53,867 nt of DNA from an uncultured Ignavibacteria bacterium (GCA_913061095.1 CAJXVM010000015.1:72870-126736), one strand, 5' to 3'; shown: positions 33,249-44,258, numbered from the stretch's first letter. Numbers and translations are program-made. The notes: generated from the letters alone by a model not told the origin.

Positions 33249-34354
33249 GCGGTGATGAAATCCGCGAGGGGACGCCGCAGGCTGACAGGTTCGGGATATG
33301 CGTCGATGTACCCCGCGCGCAGAATGAACTGCAGATGCGGCATGCCGAGTGTATTGCGGAGATCGTCGCTCCAGGGCTGTTCCTCGAGTGGCTGACTCAT
33401 CGGATGGAGGGCCACGCCATGTTCGCGGCAGCGCAGGGCGAGCCGCTCGTAGCGGCGTCCAGCCTCGATGATGCCGGCGAGAATGTCGCTCTCAGAGCTG
33501 ACCAGCAGCCAGCCGCCGTGCTGCGCGAGCTGCCCGCGCATGATCTCCACCGCCTTGCTTCGAAAGGATGTGCTCATCACGGTCGTTCTGCTGAAGAACA
33601 TGCGCGCGAAAAGTCCTGCGATCCCCGTGATTTCCATGGTGTCGGGATTGAGTCCGTCACCCCGCTCCTCCGCCGCGCGTTTCTTCCAGTGAATCCACTC
33701 CGACAGTTCGCGCATGGCCGCGTCGTCGTCGTTCTGCTGCACGGTTGCCGCGGAGACCGCTTCTGTGATGCTGCGTCCCGCCTCGCTGTCCTTCGCGATG
33801 AAGCGTGTATTCGTGATGCCGCTGAGGAGTTTCTCGAGGGTGTCATCGCGGAGCGGCTCACCGGAGAATCCGCTGCGCACGGTGCGCCGCGCGCGCAGTG
33901 TTGCCATGTCTCCGGATGCCGCCGTGCCGGATGCTACTGCGTCGGGTGTCGCGCTGCCGGATGCGCCGGCGGTCTCTCCAGCATCCTCTACGGCGTCATC
34001 ATGCGTGCCGCCCGTCGACTGACCGTTGCGCAGGCGCACGTGCACACGGCCCTCGCTGAGGTCGCCGTGCACCTCGAACGCCGTGTGATACCCGAAATGC
34101 CGTGCGGCGCGCTCGAGGTTCTCGCAGAATGCTCCGATGGAGAGCCAGCTCTCGCGGTGATCGGGATCCACCACCGGGAGAGTGCGCGCAGGATCGATGT
34201 CGATCATCCAGTCCATCGCATCGCGCACGTGCACCCGCCAGGGCTGCGTGTTGTGTCCGCTGGGCGCGCGCGCCGCCAGTTCGAGAATGCGCGCGCCATC
34301 CCTGTCGAGCTTCACCGTGGCGGCCGTTGTCACATGTCTTCGTTCCGTTGTCAT
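33242..34354 (-). CDS. Acg family FMN-binding oxidoreductase (nitroreductase superfamily)
   Basis: 370 residues. The N-terminal motif ILELAARAPSGHNTQPWRVH and the C-terminal GWLLVSSESDILAGIIEAGR and LHPMSQPLEEQPWSDDLR match Acg/nitroreductase-like flavoproteins, which may bind and store FMN or reduce unknown substrates. In the middle (about 115-150) lies a Gly/Ala/Asp/Thr low-complexity insert (AVEDAGETAGASGSATPD). The stop codon lies within a copy of the 17-bp repeat array. It faces the 34619 gene divergently, with three 20-bp palindromes between them. Confidence 0.87.
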   Translation of the reverse strand: MTTERRHVTTAATVKLDRDGARILELAARAPSGHNTQPWRVHVRDAMDWMIDIDPARTLPVVDPDHRESWLSIGAFCENLERAARHFGYHTAFEVHGDLSEGRVHVRLRNGQSTGGTHDDAVEDAGETAGASGSATPDAVASGTAASGDMATLRARRTVRSGFSGEPLRDDTLEKLLSGITNTRFIAKDSEAGRSITEAVSAATVQQNDDDAAMRELSEWIHWKKRAAEERGDGLNPDTMEITGIAGLFARMFFSRTTVMSTSFRSKAVEIMRGQLAQHGGWLLVSSESDILAGIIEAGRRYERLALRCREHGVALHPMSQPLEEQPWSDDLRNTLGMPHLQFILRAGYIDAYPEPVSLRRPLADFITAA

Positions 34355-34390
34355 CCTGTCGTCTCCTTGAAGAATTCCCTGTAGAAATGA

Positions 34391-34477
34391 ATGTCACCAC
34401 CCGGTGACATCCGCAGGCGGTTCTGCCTCCCCCATGTCACCACCCGGTGACAAAATTATGTCACCACCTGGTGACAT
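34391..34477. promoter_or_regulatory. Three operator-like 20-bp palindromes
   Basis: ATGTCACCACCCGGTGACAT (8-bp arms, 4-bp centre) occurs at 34391-34410, with variants at 34434-34453 (last base A) and 34458-34477 (centre ACCT). Start-to-start spacings are 43 and 24 bp. All lie in the 264-bp divergent gap between the Acg-like gene (start 34354) and the gene at 34619, the first only 37 bp from the Acg start codon. No coding frame explains them, and the two-fold symmetry suits a dimeric regulator such as the TetR protein encoded at 32398-33030. Confidence 0.75.
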
Positions 34478-34548
34478 GCAAATTCCGGCCTGTTTTGGAC
34501 GATTTTTTGCCCTTCGGAGCGGATCCTCCGCGGATTCCGCACCTTTCG

Positions 34549-34580
34549 CTTGTCTTCCGCGCAGCTTGTGGCTAATTTTG
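34549..34580 (+). promoter_or_regulatory. Bacteroidota-type promoter for the gene at 34619
   Basis: CTTG (34549-34552), a 20-bp spacer, then TAATTTTG (34573-34580), a full match to TAnnTTTG. The start codon lies 38 bp downstream. The third operator-like palindrome ends 71 bp upstream of the -33 box. Confidence 0.6.
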
Positions 34581-34618
34581 CGTTCTGAACGGTCATGTGT
34601 CATTGTCATTCGAGGATC

Positions 34619-35308
34619 ATGAGGATTGTATCCCTGTTTCTGCTCCTGACGCTGTGCGTCCCGGCGATGCGGGCGCAGAATATTCATGCATCCGTGCCCG
34701 ACAGCATCGATGCGGAAAAATTCTACATGTTCTATATCCATGATGACATCGTGGACGCGCGCGATCTGACGCCGTCACATCCCGAATATGGACGCTATGA
34801 GTACGAGGAAATCGTCAACCGCCTTTCGACGGAGGGATACAGCGTCATTTCCTATCCGCGGGAGGAAGGCGCGCACCCGTATCTGTATGCGGAGGAGACG
34901 GCGGAGGGAATCCGGCGGCTGCAGCGCGCCGGGGTGCCGACCGGACACATCAGCGTTGTCGGTGCCGGACGCGGCGGCGCGATCGCAGTACTGATCCTCA
35001 AGGAGATGCAGGAGCCCGGGATCAACGTGGTGCTGCTCAATGCCTGCAGCGATGCGTTCACACGGTTCTGGATCGGCAACGACGAGCTGATTTCGGGAAC
35101 GGTCCTGTCGATTTTTCACCCCGGAGACGGGGAGAAATGCAGCTGCGCTGAATATCTGAAGCAGTGCGGCAGCGAGCGCGTCCCGCTCTGGCGGGAGATC
35201 GACCTCGGCGAGAAATCCTCGCCCGGGTTTTATTTCCGTCCGGGGGTGGACTGGGTGCTGCCGACGCTGCTCTGGGCCTCGGGGAAATATGACCTCGTGC
35301 GCCAGTAA
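34619..35308 (+). CDS. Secreted alpha/beta-hydrolase-like protein lacking the nucleophile Ser
   Basis: 229 residues from the ATG at 34619 (GAGGATC upstream), where a signal peptide begins (MRIVSLFLLLTLCVPAMRAQ). The region VPTGHISVVGAGRGGAIAVL has the beta-turn-helix of an alpha/beta-hydrolase nucleophile elbow, but the residue at the catalytic position is Gly117 (GAGRG) instead of Ser (GxSxG). Two later Cys pairs are present (CSCAEYLKQC). It may be a non-catalytic binding protein, or act by another residue. Its own promoter is at 34549-34580. Hairpin repeats begin 2 bp after its stop codon. Confidence 0.75.
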   Translation: MRIVSLFLLLTLCVPAMRAQNIHASVPDSIDAEKFYMFYIHDDIVDARDLTPSHPEYGRYEYEEIVNRLSTEGYSVISYPREEGAHPYLYAEETAEGIRRLQRAGVPTGHISVVGAGRGGAIAVLILKEMQEPGINVVLLNACSDAFTRFWIGNDELISGTVLSIFHPGDGEKCSCAEYLKQCGSERVPLWREIDLGEKSSPGFYFRPGVDWVLPTLLWASGKYDLVRQ

Positions 35309-35309
35309 A

Positions 35310-35567
35310 CCCCACCCTCACGGGTGGGGCTATCGCACCCCACTGCGCACGGAGGTCACCCACGCGCGTCATCCCCACCCTCACGGGTGGGGCTACCGCA
35401 CCCCGCTGCGGACGGAGGTCACGCGCGGGCGTCATCCCCACCCTCACGGGTGGGGCTATCGCACCCCACTGCGGACGGAGGTCACCCACGGGCGTTATCC
35501 CCACCCTCACGGGTGGGGCTACCGCACCCCGCTGCGGACGGAGGTAACCACACGCGTGAGCGTGTGG
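35310..35567. repeat. 63-bp tandem array built around hairpin repeats
   Basis: The 324 bp between 35309 and 35632 hold no gene. Four copies of a 63-bp unit start at 35310, 35373, 35436 and 35499; each begins with the perfect hairpin CCCCACCCTCACGGGTGGGG and continues CTAYCGCACCCCRCTGCG. The array ends in the other hairpin type, CCACACGCGTGAGCGTGTGG at 35548-35567. The spacing parts of all copies are also nearly identical, unlike CRISPR spacers. The remaining 65 bp to the next gene show only its start region. Confidence 0.95.
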
Positions 35568-35632
35568 CTTCAGGGGTAACAAATCGGCCGGAAGGCCGTA
35601 TACCATGGCACTTTTTACATGACGGTGCATTT

Positions 35633-36739
35633 GTGAATCAGCAGACACAGCGCGAACGAGAACCGGGCTTCAGGGAAACACTGAAATCGGATTTCCGGCA
35701 GTCGGGCTTCCGGAAAAGTGTCAGCAAGGACTACCGCGAGACGCTGGAATTTTTCCTCGACGATGAGCAGAAGGAAAAACTCCTGCGCATGAACGTGTTC
35801 AAGAAATTCTTTCTCATCCCGTTCTGGCTGTTCCGCGCGATGTACCTGCATATGACGCCGGCACGGCGGGTCATCCTGCTGATCGGCGTCATCCTGATTG
35901 TCTTCACCGGCGGCTCCAGCGGCAGCAACGACGTGACAATCAACAACGGCAACCTCATCGGCGCTCTGCTGATTCTTTTCATCCTTCTGCTGGAGCTGAA
36001 AGACAAGATCATGGCGCGCGACGAACTCGAAGCGGGCCGCGCCGTGCAATCCGCTCTCATGCCCGAGGAGTGTCCCTCCTTCCCCGGGTGGGATATCTGG
36101 ATTCATACCATCCCGGCCAATGACGTGGGCGGCGACCTTGTGGATTACATTCCCGTCGGCGAGGACCGCCTCGGACTGGCGCTGGGCGACGTGGCGGGGA
36201 AGGGACTCGGCGCGGCGCTGTTCATGGCGCGGCTGCAGGCGACGCTGCGCGCGCTGGGACCCGAACGCGCGACGGTGGCCGGACTCGGCCGGCGGCTCAA
36301 CGACATTTTCGAGCGCGACGGCGTGCCCAACCGTTTCGCCTCGCTGGTCTATCTTGAAATCATGCGCGACACCGGCGCGGTGACCTTTCTCAATGCCGGC
36401 CACATGCCGCCGCTGCGCCTGCGCGGATCAGACATCGAGGAAATGGAGCGCGGCGGTCCCGCGCTTGGTATCGTGTCCGGCGCCGAATACCGCGAGCAGT
36501 CCGTCATGCTCGAAAACGGCGACGTGCTCTGCGTCTACTCCGACGGACTGACCGAGGCGCGCAACGAGCAGGGCGAATTCTTCGGGGAGGAACGCTTCCG
36601 CCGTCTCCTCGGCCGCCTCGAGAACATGGACGCCGAACACATGGGCAAGCACATCACCGAGCGCATCCAGCGCTTCATGGGGGATGCCCGGCAGCATGAT
36701 GATCTGTCGCTGTTGGTGGTGAAGAGGAGAACCTCGTGA
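35633..36739 (+). CDS. Membrane-anchored SpoIIE-type PP2C phosphatase
   Basis: 368 residues from a GTG at 35633; no ATG is in frame near the N-terminus and the ribosome site is weak. A charged N-terminal region leads to two membrane helices (about 75-92 RVILLIGVILIVFTGG and 103-120 LIGALLILFILLLELKD). The cytosolic PP2C/SpoIIE domain spans about 128-368 (VQSALMPEECPSFPGWDI, NDVGGDLVDYIPVGEDRLG, ALGDVAGKGLGAALFMAR, VYSDGLTEARNEQG, HDDLSLLVVK). It should dephosphorylate a STAS-type anti-anti-sigma factor, as RsbU does, but no partner is in the window. It is a paralogue in output domain of the propeller phosphatase at 25019. Confidence 0.9.
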   Translation: MNQQTQREREPGFRETLKSDFRQSGFRKSVSKDYRETLEFFLDDEQKEKLLRMNVFKKFFLIPFWLFRAMYLHMTPARRVILLIGVILIVFTGGSSGSNDVTINNGNLIGALLILFILLLELKDKIMARDELEAGRAVQSALMPEECPSFPGWDIWIHTIPANDVGGDLVDYIPVGEDRLGLALGDVAGKGLGAALFMARLQATLRALGPERATVAGLGRRLNDIFERDGVPNRFASLVYLEIMRDTGAVTFLNAGHMPPLRLRGSDIEEMERGGPALGIVSGAEYREQSVMLENGDVLCVYSDGLTEARNEQGEFFGEERFRRLLGRLENMDAEHMGKHITERIQRFMGDARQHDDLSLLVVKRRTS

Positions 36740-36753
36740 TGACAACGCGCTAA

Positions 36754-36773
36754 CCCCACGCGTGAGTGTGGGG
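36754..36773. repeat. Hairpin repeat, hybrid type
   Basis: CCCCACGCGTGAGTGTGGGG, 14 bp after the SpoIIE gene. The outer arms are of the CCCC type and the core of the CGCGTGAG type, linking the two hairpin classes seen elsewhere. Confidence 0.85.
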
Positions 36774-36785
36774 CTATCACACCCC

Positions 36786-36818
36786 CTTGCCCGTTCAGCC
36801 TCTCCGTAGCTATATTTC
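36786..36818 (+). promoter_or_regulatory. Possible promoter of the subtilisin-like gene
   Basis: CTTG (36786-36789) and TATATTTC (36811-36818) are 21 bp apart, close to the Bacteroidota consensus except for the last base of the -7 box. The start codon is 50 bp downstream. Between them a 13-bp direct repeat TTTCCCATCCACC occurs twice (about 36815 and 36841). Confidence 0.4.
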
Positions 36819-36867
36819 CCATCCACCCCGTTGTCGGGATTTCCCATCCACCATCCCGTGATATCGA

Positions 36868-39800
36868 ATGCGCATCTCGCTCTCTCTTCTCGCCATCCCC
36901 GCAATTTTTCTCGTCACCGTTTTTTCCTCCCATGCCCAGTACAGCAGCGACCGCGTGCTGATGCTGCGTGAGCGCGCCGATGCGCTGCGCGCCGAGGCGC
37001 AGCAGCTGCGCAGCGAGGCCGAGGCCCGCGCACGCGCGCTGGGCATGCCGGTGCGGCAGGTGCTGCCCGACGGCACGGTCATGGAACTGCAGCGCTTCCT
37101 CGACGAGCGTCCGGTATACGTGATCACCGACAACGCCAACGCGGCCGCGACGATCTCCAGCGACAAACTGTATCCCGGCGGCAGCGTGGGACTCGCACTG
37201 ACGGGTGACGGGGCGGAGCTGGGCATATGGGACGGCGGGCGCGTGCGCACGTCGCATCAGGAGTTCGACGGACGCGTGCGGCAGATGGATAACACGAGCA
37301 GTCTCAGCGATCACGCCACGCACGTGGCCGGCACGATGGTCGCCGGCGGTGTGCGCAGCGCGGCGCGTGGCATGGCCTACGAGGCAGAACTTGTTGCCCA
37401 CGACTGGAACAGCGACCTGTCGGAAATGACCGCGCGGGCCGCGGAGGGACTGCAGGTGTCGAATCACTCCTACAGCAATATCACCGGGTGGCGCTACAAT
37501 TACCGCCGCGACGGACGCTGGGCATGGTTCGGCGATCCGGACGATAATTCTCCCGAGGACCGCGACTTCGGTCTTTACGACGGACGCGCGCAAGACTGGG
37601 ATCGCCTCGTGTACCAGGCGCCGTATTACCTGCCGGTCAAGTCGGCTGGCAACGACCGTGGCGAAGGTCCGTCGAAGCAGCCCGTGCAGCACTGGGAGTT
37701 CACATCCAGAGGCTGGCAGCTGGTCGATGACGTGCGCGACCGCGACGGAGGAGGTGAGGGCTACGACTGCATTTCGACCTACGGCAACGCGAAGAACATC
37801 CTCACCGTCGGCGCGGTGGAAGACCTCCCTGGCGGATACAGCACCAGCAGCGATGTGCGTGTGACATCCTTCAGCGGCTGGGGTCCCAGCGACGACGGAC
37901 GCATCAAGCCCGACATCGTGGCCAACGGCGCGGCACTGTACTCCACGCTGAAATCCTCCGACGCGGCGTATGCGTCGTACAGCGGCACCTCGATGTCATC
38001 GCCGAGCGCGGCGGGATCCCTCGGGCTGCTGCTCGAACATCAGGCCGATCTGCACGGCGGCGAACGCCTGCGCGCATCCACGCTGAAGGCGCTGGTGCTG
38101 CATACGGCGGACGAGGCGGGTCCCGCTCCCGGGCCCGATTACATGCACGGCTGGGGACTGATGAACACCGCCGCCGCGGCGAAGCTGATGACGCTGGACG
38201 CGCAGAACAGCAGTTCCGCCTTCATCCGGGAAGACGTGATCGATAACGGCGAGGAGCTGGAATACCAGATTTACAGTCCGGGTCGCGGTCCGATCAAAGT
38301 CACCATCTGCTGGACCGACCCGTGGACGAAGAAATCCGGCAGCGGTGTCGATCCGTCGAACTCCGTGCTCGTGAACGACCTCGACCTGCGCATCATCGAT
38401 CCGCAGAGCGGCGAGCATCTTCCCTGGACGCTGGATCCCGCCAGTCCATCAGTGGCCGCCGTGCGCGGAGACAATGTGCGCGACAATGTCGAGCAGGTGT
38501 TCATCGCCGCGCCGGAGGAGGGGAATTACATCGTGCGCATCACGCACAAGGGGACGACGCTGTACAGTGGCGCGCAGGATGTGTCGATCGTGGCCAGCGT
38601 GAGCAACGCGCCGTCGCTGGTCTCCCCGCCGAGCGGTCTCGCGGAGATTTCGCCGACCGCCACGCTGCAGTGGAATCCCGCCCGCGGCGCGCAGAGCTAC
38701 GATCTGCAGGTCGCCGCCTCGCCCGATTTCACGCAGCCGATGATCGACGCGAATGGTATCGTCAACAACTGGTACACCCCGCAGGGACTCGACCGCCTGA
38801 ACCGCTATTACTGGCGGGTGCGTGTGCGCGACGCCCAGGGCGTTAGCGACTGGTCTGACATCTGGAGCTTTGAAACCGGCGGCGCGACCGCGATGGCGGG
38901 ATACGCGCTGTACTTCGATGGCTTTGATGACCGGCTCTCGCTGGAGCACGGCAGCGCGTTCGATGTGATCGAGCAGCAGGATGCCGTCACCATCGAGGCG
39001 TGGATCAACGTGCTGAGCTGGCAGAACGGGTATTTCACCATCATCGACAAGTACAATTCCACCACCGATTTCGGCTGGACGCTGCAGATCCATCGCACGG
39101 GCGGGCTGGAGTTCATCGGATCGGAGAGCGTGAAATGCAATTTCGTGCCGGAGCTCGGCCGCTGGTATCATATCGCGGTGAGTTACCGCCGCTCGGAAGG
39201 GAAGATCCGTTTTTACGTCGACGGTTCGCGGCGCTGCGAGGCGGACTACGATGCGGACATCCGCGACACTGAAGGTGGTCCTCTGTACCTGGGCTTCAAT
39301 CCCTCCGGCGGTGACGAGTTCGGTCACGGCATGATCGACGAACTGCGCATCTGGAACTTCGCGCGCAGCGAGGCGGAGATCAACGCGGATCTGTACAGCG
39401 TGCTCAGTGGCGGACAGACAGGGCTTGCCGCGCTGATGAACCTCGATGAAGGGCGCGGGCTGACGACGGCCGCACCGCCGTCGGCGACGGAAGCGCAGCT
39501 GACTGCCGGTCCCGTCTGGATGATTTCATCCGTGCCGATGAGCGAACCGCCCGTTCCCGTCCCCGCGTATCCCGTGAACAACACCGCGAACGTGCCGGTG
39601 CAGCCCTCGCTGCGCTGGCTTCCCACGACATCCGCATCGTCATACCGGGTGCAGCTCGCCGACAATCCCTCCTTCAGCAACATGATCGTGGATGCGCGCA
39701 ATGTGACCGGCACGTCGCGCGGGGTGCCCGTGCTGCGCGCGGAGACCGAGTACTACTGGCGCATCAACGCATCGAACGCGGTGGGCACCGGGGAGTGGAC

Positions 39801-41589
39801 ATCCCCGCAGCGGTTTGTCACCGCGGTGGCGCCGCCGAATGCGCCGCGCCTGATATCCCCCACGCGCGCCAGGGTGGATATGCCATTGACCGTGACGCTG
39901 CTCTGGGACGCGCCCGACCGCGCACAGCGGTATCACGCACAGGTGTCGACGGATTCGCTGTTCGACGAGGCCTTCCTGCTCAACCGCGACGATCTCACAT
40001 CGCCGACGACGGAAGTGAAGGATCTCGGGAATTTCCAGAAGTATTTCTGGCGGGTGCGCGCGTTCAACGTCGGCGGCGGGAGCGCGTGGTCGCAGGTGTG
40101 GTCGTTCACCACGCTGCCCGCGGAGCCCGAGGCGCCGGTGCTCGTCAGTCCGGCACACGAGGAAGAGGATGTCGCGCGCTCGCCGCAGTTCACCTGGCAG
40201 GCGGTGCCCAGCGCATCGACCTATGACATGCAGCTGGCGACGGATACGGCATTCACGAATCTGCTGATCGACGTGTCGGCGATTCCCTTCACACGGTATG
40301 GCGCGACGGATCTCGAGGCCGGGGCGGATCATTACTGGCGCGTGCGCGCGGTGAATTCCGCGGGAGCCGGACCGTGGTCGGTGCCGAATCGCTTCCGCAC
40401 GGTGCCGCCGGCGCCCGGCGCGGTGACGCTTCTCGCCCCGGATGACGGCGTCGAGGCGGCATCGCTCGTGCCGGAGTTCACCTGGGAGGAAAGCGAACAT
40501 GCGGATGCCTACGCGCTGCAGATCGCCTTCGACATGCAGTTCAGTTCGCTGATCGCGGACATCGCAAGCGTGTACGACACGGATTTCCAGTCCGCCACGA
40601 AAGCCCGCCTGCCGGCGCAGACCGAGGTGTTCTGGCGCGTGCAGGCGCGGAACGCGAGCGGGAAGGGTCCCTGGAGCGAGGTGCGCCGCCTGCTCACTCC
40701 TGCCGAGCTGGATGCGCCGCGGCTGATCGCGCCCGGCGACAACGCGTCGCTGCATCCAGACAGTGCGCTGTTCCGCTGGCACGCCGTGCCGCATGCGACG
40801 GATTACACGCTGAGGCTCAAGTCCGTCGCGCAGATCAACGTCCCGCAGCAGGGCGCGACCGACACCACGGATGCCCCTTCGCTGGCGAGCAACGCCACCT
40901 ACACCTGGTGGGTGACGCCGATGCGCGGGCTCGAGAGCGGACCGGATTCCGAGATCCGTACGCTGACGACCGACGAAAACCTGCGGCTGCCGGACTCGGT
41001 GCGACTTGTCGCTCCGACCGACCAGGATCAGCCCCTGAGCAGCGCCGTGCGTTTCGAATGGACGCAGAGCGCGCCGGCGGTCGATCGCTACCGGCTCGAG
41101 TATGCCTTCGATGCGCAGTTCACGCGCGGGTACACGAGTGACAGTACGCTCGCGGGTGTGAGCACCGTCATCAACCTGAATGATAATCCCGACATGGGCG
41201 AGGAAGTCTGGTGGCGCGTGCGCGCGGGGAACGCCCTGGGATGGGGTCCCGTGAGCGAAACCGGATATTTCACGCTCACCGTCGTCGGTGTGGATGCGGC
41301 CTCATCGCGTCCCTCACAGCCCGAGCTGCACGGCGCGTACCCGAATCCCGTCCGCGCCGCGGCGGGGATGCGCACCTCTCTGCGTTTCACCCTGCCCATG
41401 CATACCGATGTGCGCCTGGAGATCCATGATCTGATGGGACGCATCGTGGCGACACCCGTTGCGGGCGCCTTTGCCGCCGGAACGCATGTCCATCGCTTCG
41501 ACGCATCGCAGCTGCCTGCGGGGCAGTATGTGGTGGTGATGCGTGCGGGAGGGGATGTGTCTACCGCGATGCTAACGGTGGTGCGGTAG
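36868..41589 (+). CDS. Subtilisin-like S8 protease with LamG, Fn3 repeats and T9SS sorting domain
   Basis: 1573 residues. A signal peptide (MRISLSLLAIPAIFLVTVFS then SHAQ) and a coiled-coil-like Arg/Glu/Ala region (30-62) lead to an S8 protease domain (about 95-440). Its catalytic triad is Asp122 (GIWDGGRV), His152 (DHATHVAGT) and Ser375 (SGTSMSSPSAAGS), with oxyanion Asn262 (SAGNDRG). A beta domain (about 445-590), a LamG domain (about 678-835; YFDGFDDRLSLEHG, GMIDELRIWNFARSE) and seven Fn3-like units (YYWRVRAxNxxGxGxWS pattern) follow. The last 85 residues are a T9SS type A domain (GAYPNPVRAA, LEIHDLMGRIVA). It is probably a cell-surface or released protease. The stop codon abuts a hairpin repeat. 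Confidence 0.95.
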   Translation: MRISLSLLAIPAIFLVTVFSSHAQYSSDRVLMLRERADALRAEAQQLRSEAEARARALGMPVRQVLPDGTVMELQRFLDERPVYVITDNANAAATISSDKLYPGGSVGLALTGDGAELGIWDGGRVRTSHQEFDGRVRQMDNTSSLSDHATHVAGTMVAGGVRSAARGMAYEAELVAHDWNSDLSEMTARAAEGLQVSNHSYSNITGWRYNYRRDGRWAWFGDPDDNSPEDRDFGLYDGRAQDWDRLVYQAPYYLPVKSAGNDRGEGPSKQPVQHWEFTSRGWQLVDDVRDRDGGGEGYDCISTYGNAKNILTVGAVEDLPGGYSTSSDVRVTSFSGWGPSDDGRIKPDIVANGAALYSTLKSSDAAYASYSGTSMSSPSAAGSLGLLLEHQADLHGGERLRASTLKALVLHTADEAGPAPGPDYMHGWGLMNTAAAAKLMTLDAQNSSSAFIREDVIDNGEELEYQIYSPGRGPIKVTICWTDPWTKKSGSGVDPSNSVLVNDLDLRIIDPQSGEHLPWTLDPASPSVAAVRGDNVRDNVEQVFIAAPEEGNYIVRITHKGTTLYSGAQDVSIVASVSNAPSLVSPPSGLAEISPTATLQWNPARGAQSYDLQVAASPDFTQPMIDANGIVNNWYTPQGLDRLNRYYWRVRVRDAQGVSDWSDIWSFETGGATAMAGYALYFDGFDDRLSLEHGSAFDVIEQQDAVTIEAWINVLSWQNGYFTIIDKYNSTTDFGWTLQIHRTGGLEFIGSESVKCNFVPELGRWYHIAVSYRRSEGKIRFYVDGSRRCEADYDADIRDTEGGPLYLGFNPSGGDEFGHGMIDELRIWNFARSEAEINADLYSVLSGGQTGLAALMNLDEGRGLTTAAPPSATEAQLTAGPVWMISSVPMSEPPVPVPAYPVNNTANVPVQPSLRWLPTTSASSYRVQLADNPSFSNMIVDARNVTGTSRGVPVLRAETEYYWRINASNAVGTGEWTSPQRFVTAVAPPNAPRLISPTRARVDMPLTVTLLWDAPDRAQRYHAQVSTDSLFDEAFLLNRDDLTSPTTEVKDLGNFQKYFWRVRAFNVGGGSAWSQVWSFTTLPAEPEAPVLVSPAHEEEDVARSPQFTWQAVPSASTYDMQLATDTAFTNLLIDVSAIPFTRYGATDLEAGADHYWRVRAVNSAGAGPWSVPNRFRTVPPAPGAVTLLAPDDGVEAASLVPEFTWEESEHADAYALQIAFDMQFSSLIADIASVYDTDFQSATKARLPAQTEVFWRVQARNASGKGPWSEVRRLLTPAELDAPRLIAPGDNASLHPDSALFRWHAVPHATDYTLRLKSVAQINVPQQGATDTTDAPSLASNATYTWWVTPMRGLESGPDSEIRTLTTDENLRLPDSVRLVAPTDQDQPLSSAVRFEWTQSAPAVDRYRLEYAFDAQFTRGYTSDSTLAGVSTVINLNDNPDMGEEVWWRVRAGNALGWGPVSETGYFTLTVVGVDAASSRPSQPELHGAYPNPVRAAAGMRTSLRFTLPMHTDVRLEIHDLMGRIVATPVAGAFAAGTHVHRFDASQLPAGQYVVVMRAGGDVSTAMLTVVR

Positions 41590-41731
41590 CCACACGCGTG
41601 AGCGTGTGGACGTGGGAACGTCGTGCAAGGATCACGGCATCCACACGCGTGAGCGTGTGGTTGGTGCGCTGGCCCCACCCTCACGGGTGGGGTTACCCGG
41701 TGCCGCGCTGGCCCCACCCTCACGGGTGGGG
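41590..41731. repeat. Cluster of four hairpin repeats before leuS
   Basis: CCACACGCGTGAGCGTGTGG at 41590-41609 (directly after the preceding stop codon) and at 41641-41660; CCCCACCCTCACGGGTGGGG at 41673-41692 and 41712-41731. The last copy is followed by a run of five T residues, so it should work as a terminator for the protease gene. Lone spacers are 12-31 bp and unlike each other, apart from GCGCTGG before both CCCC-type copies. Confidence 0.95.
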
Positions 41732-41812
41732 TTTTTCCTTTCATTCCCTCCGTGCTATTTTACAAGCTTGACATGATTTGTCCCATCTGACACAGACAGA
41801 CGCGAAACCATC

Positions 41813-44257
<2,445 letters not shown>

Positions 44258-44258
44258 G

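Noticed and set aside
33067-33255. Frame translating the 17-bp array (repeated GCRAHADAG words)
   Set aside because: The unit length is not a multiple of 3, so the peptide repeat is only a by-product of the DNA repeat; no ribosome site.
35289-35579. 96-residue frame with HPHGWGYRTP repeats
   Set aside because: It is the translation of the 63-bp array. Its start codon lies inside the preceding gene and no ribosome site supports it. The hairpins in the DNA explain the repetition better.
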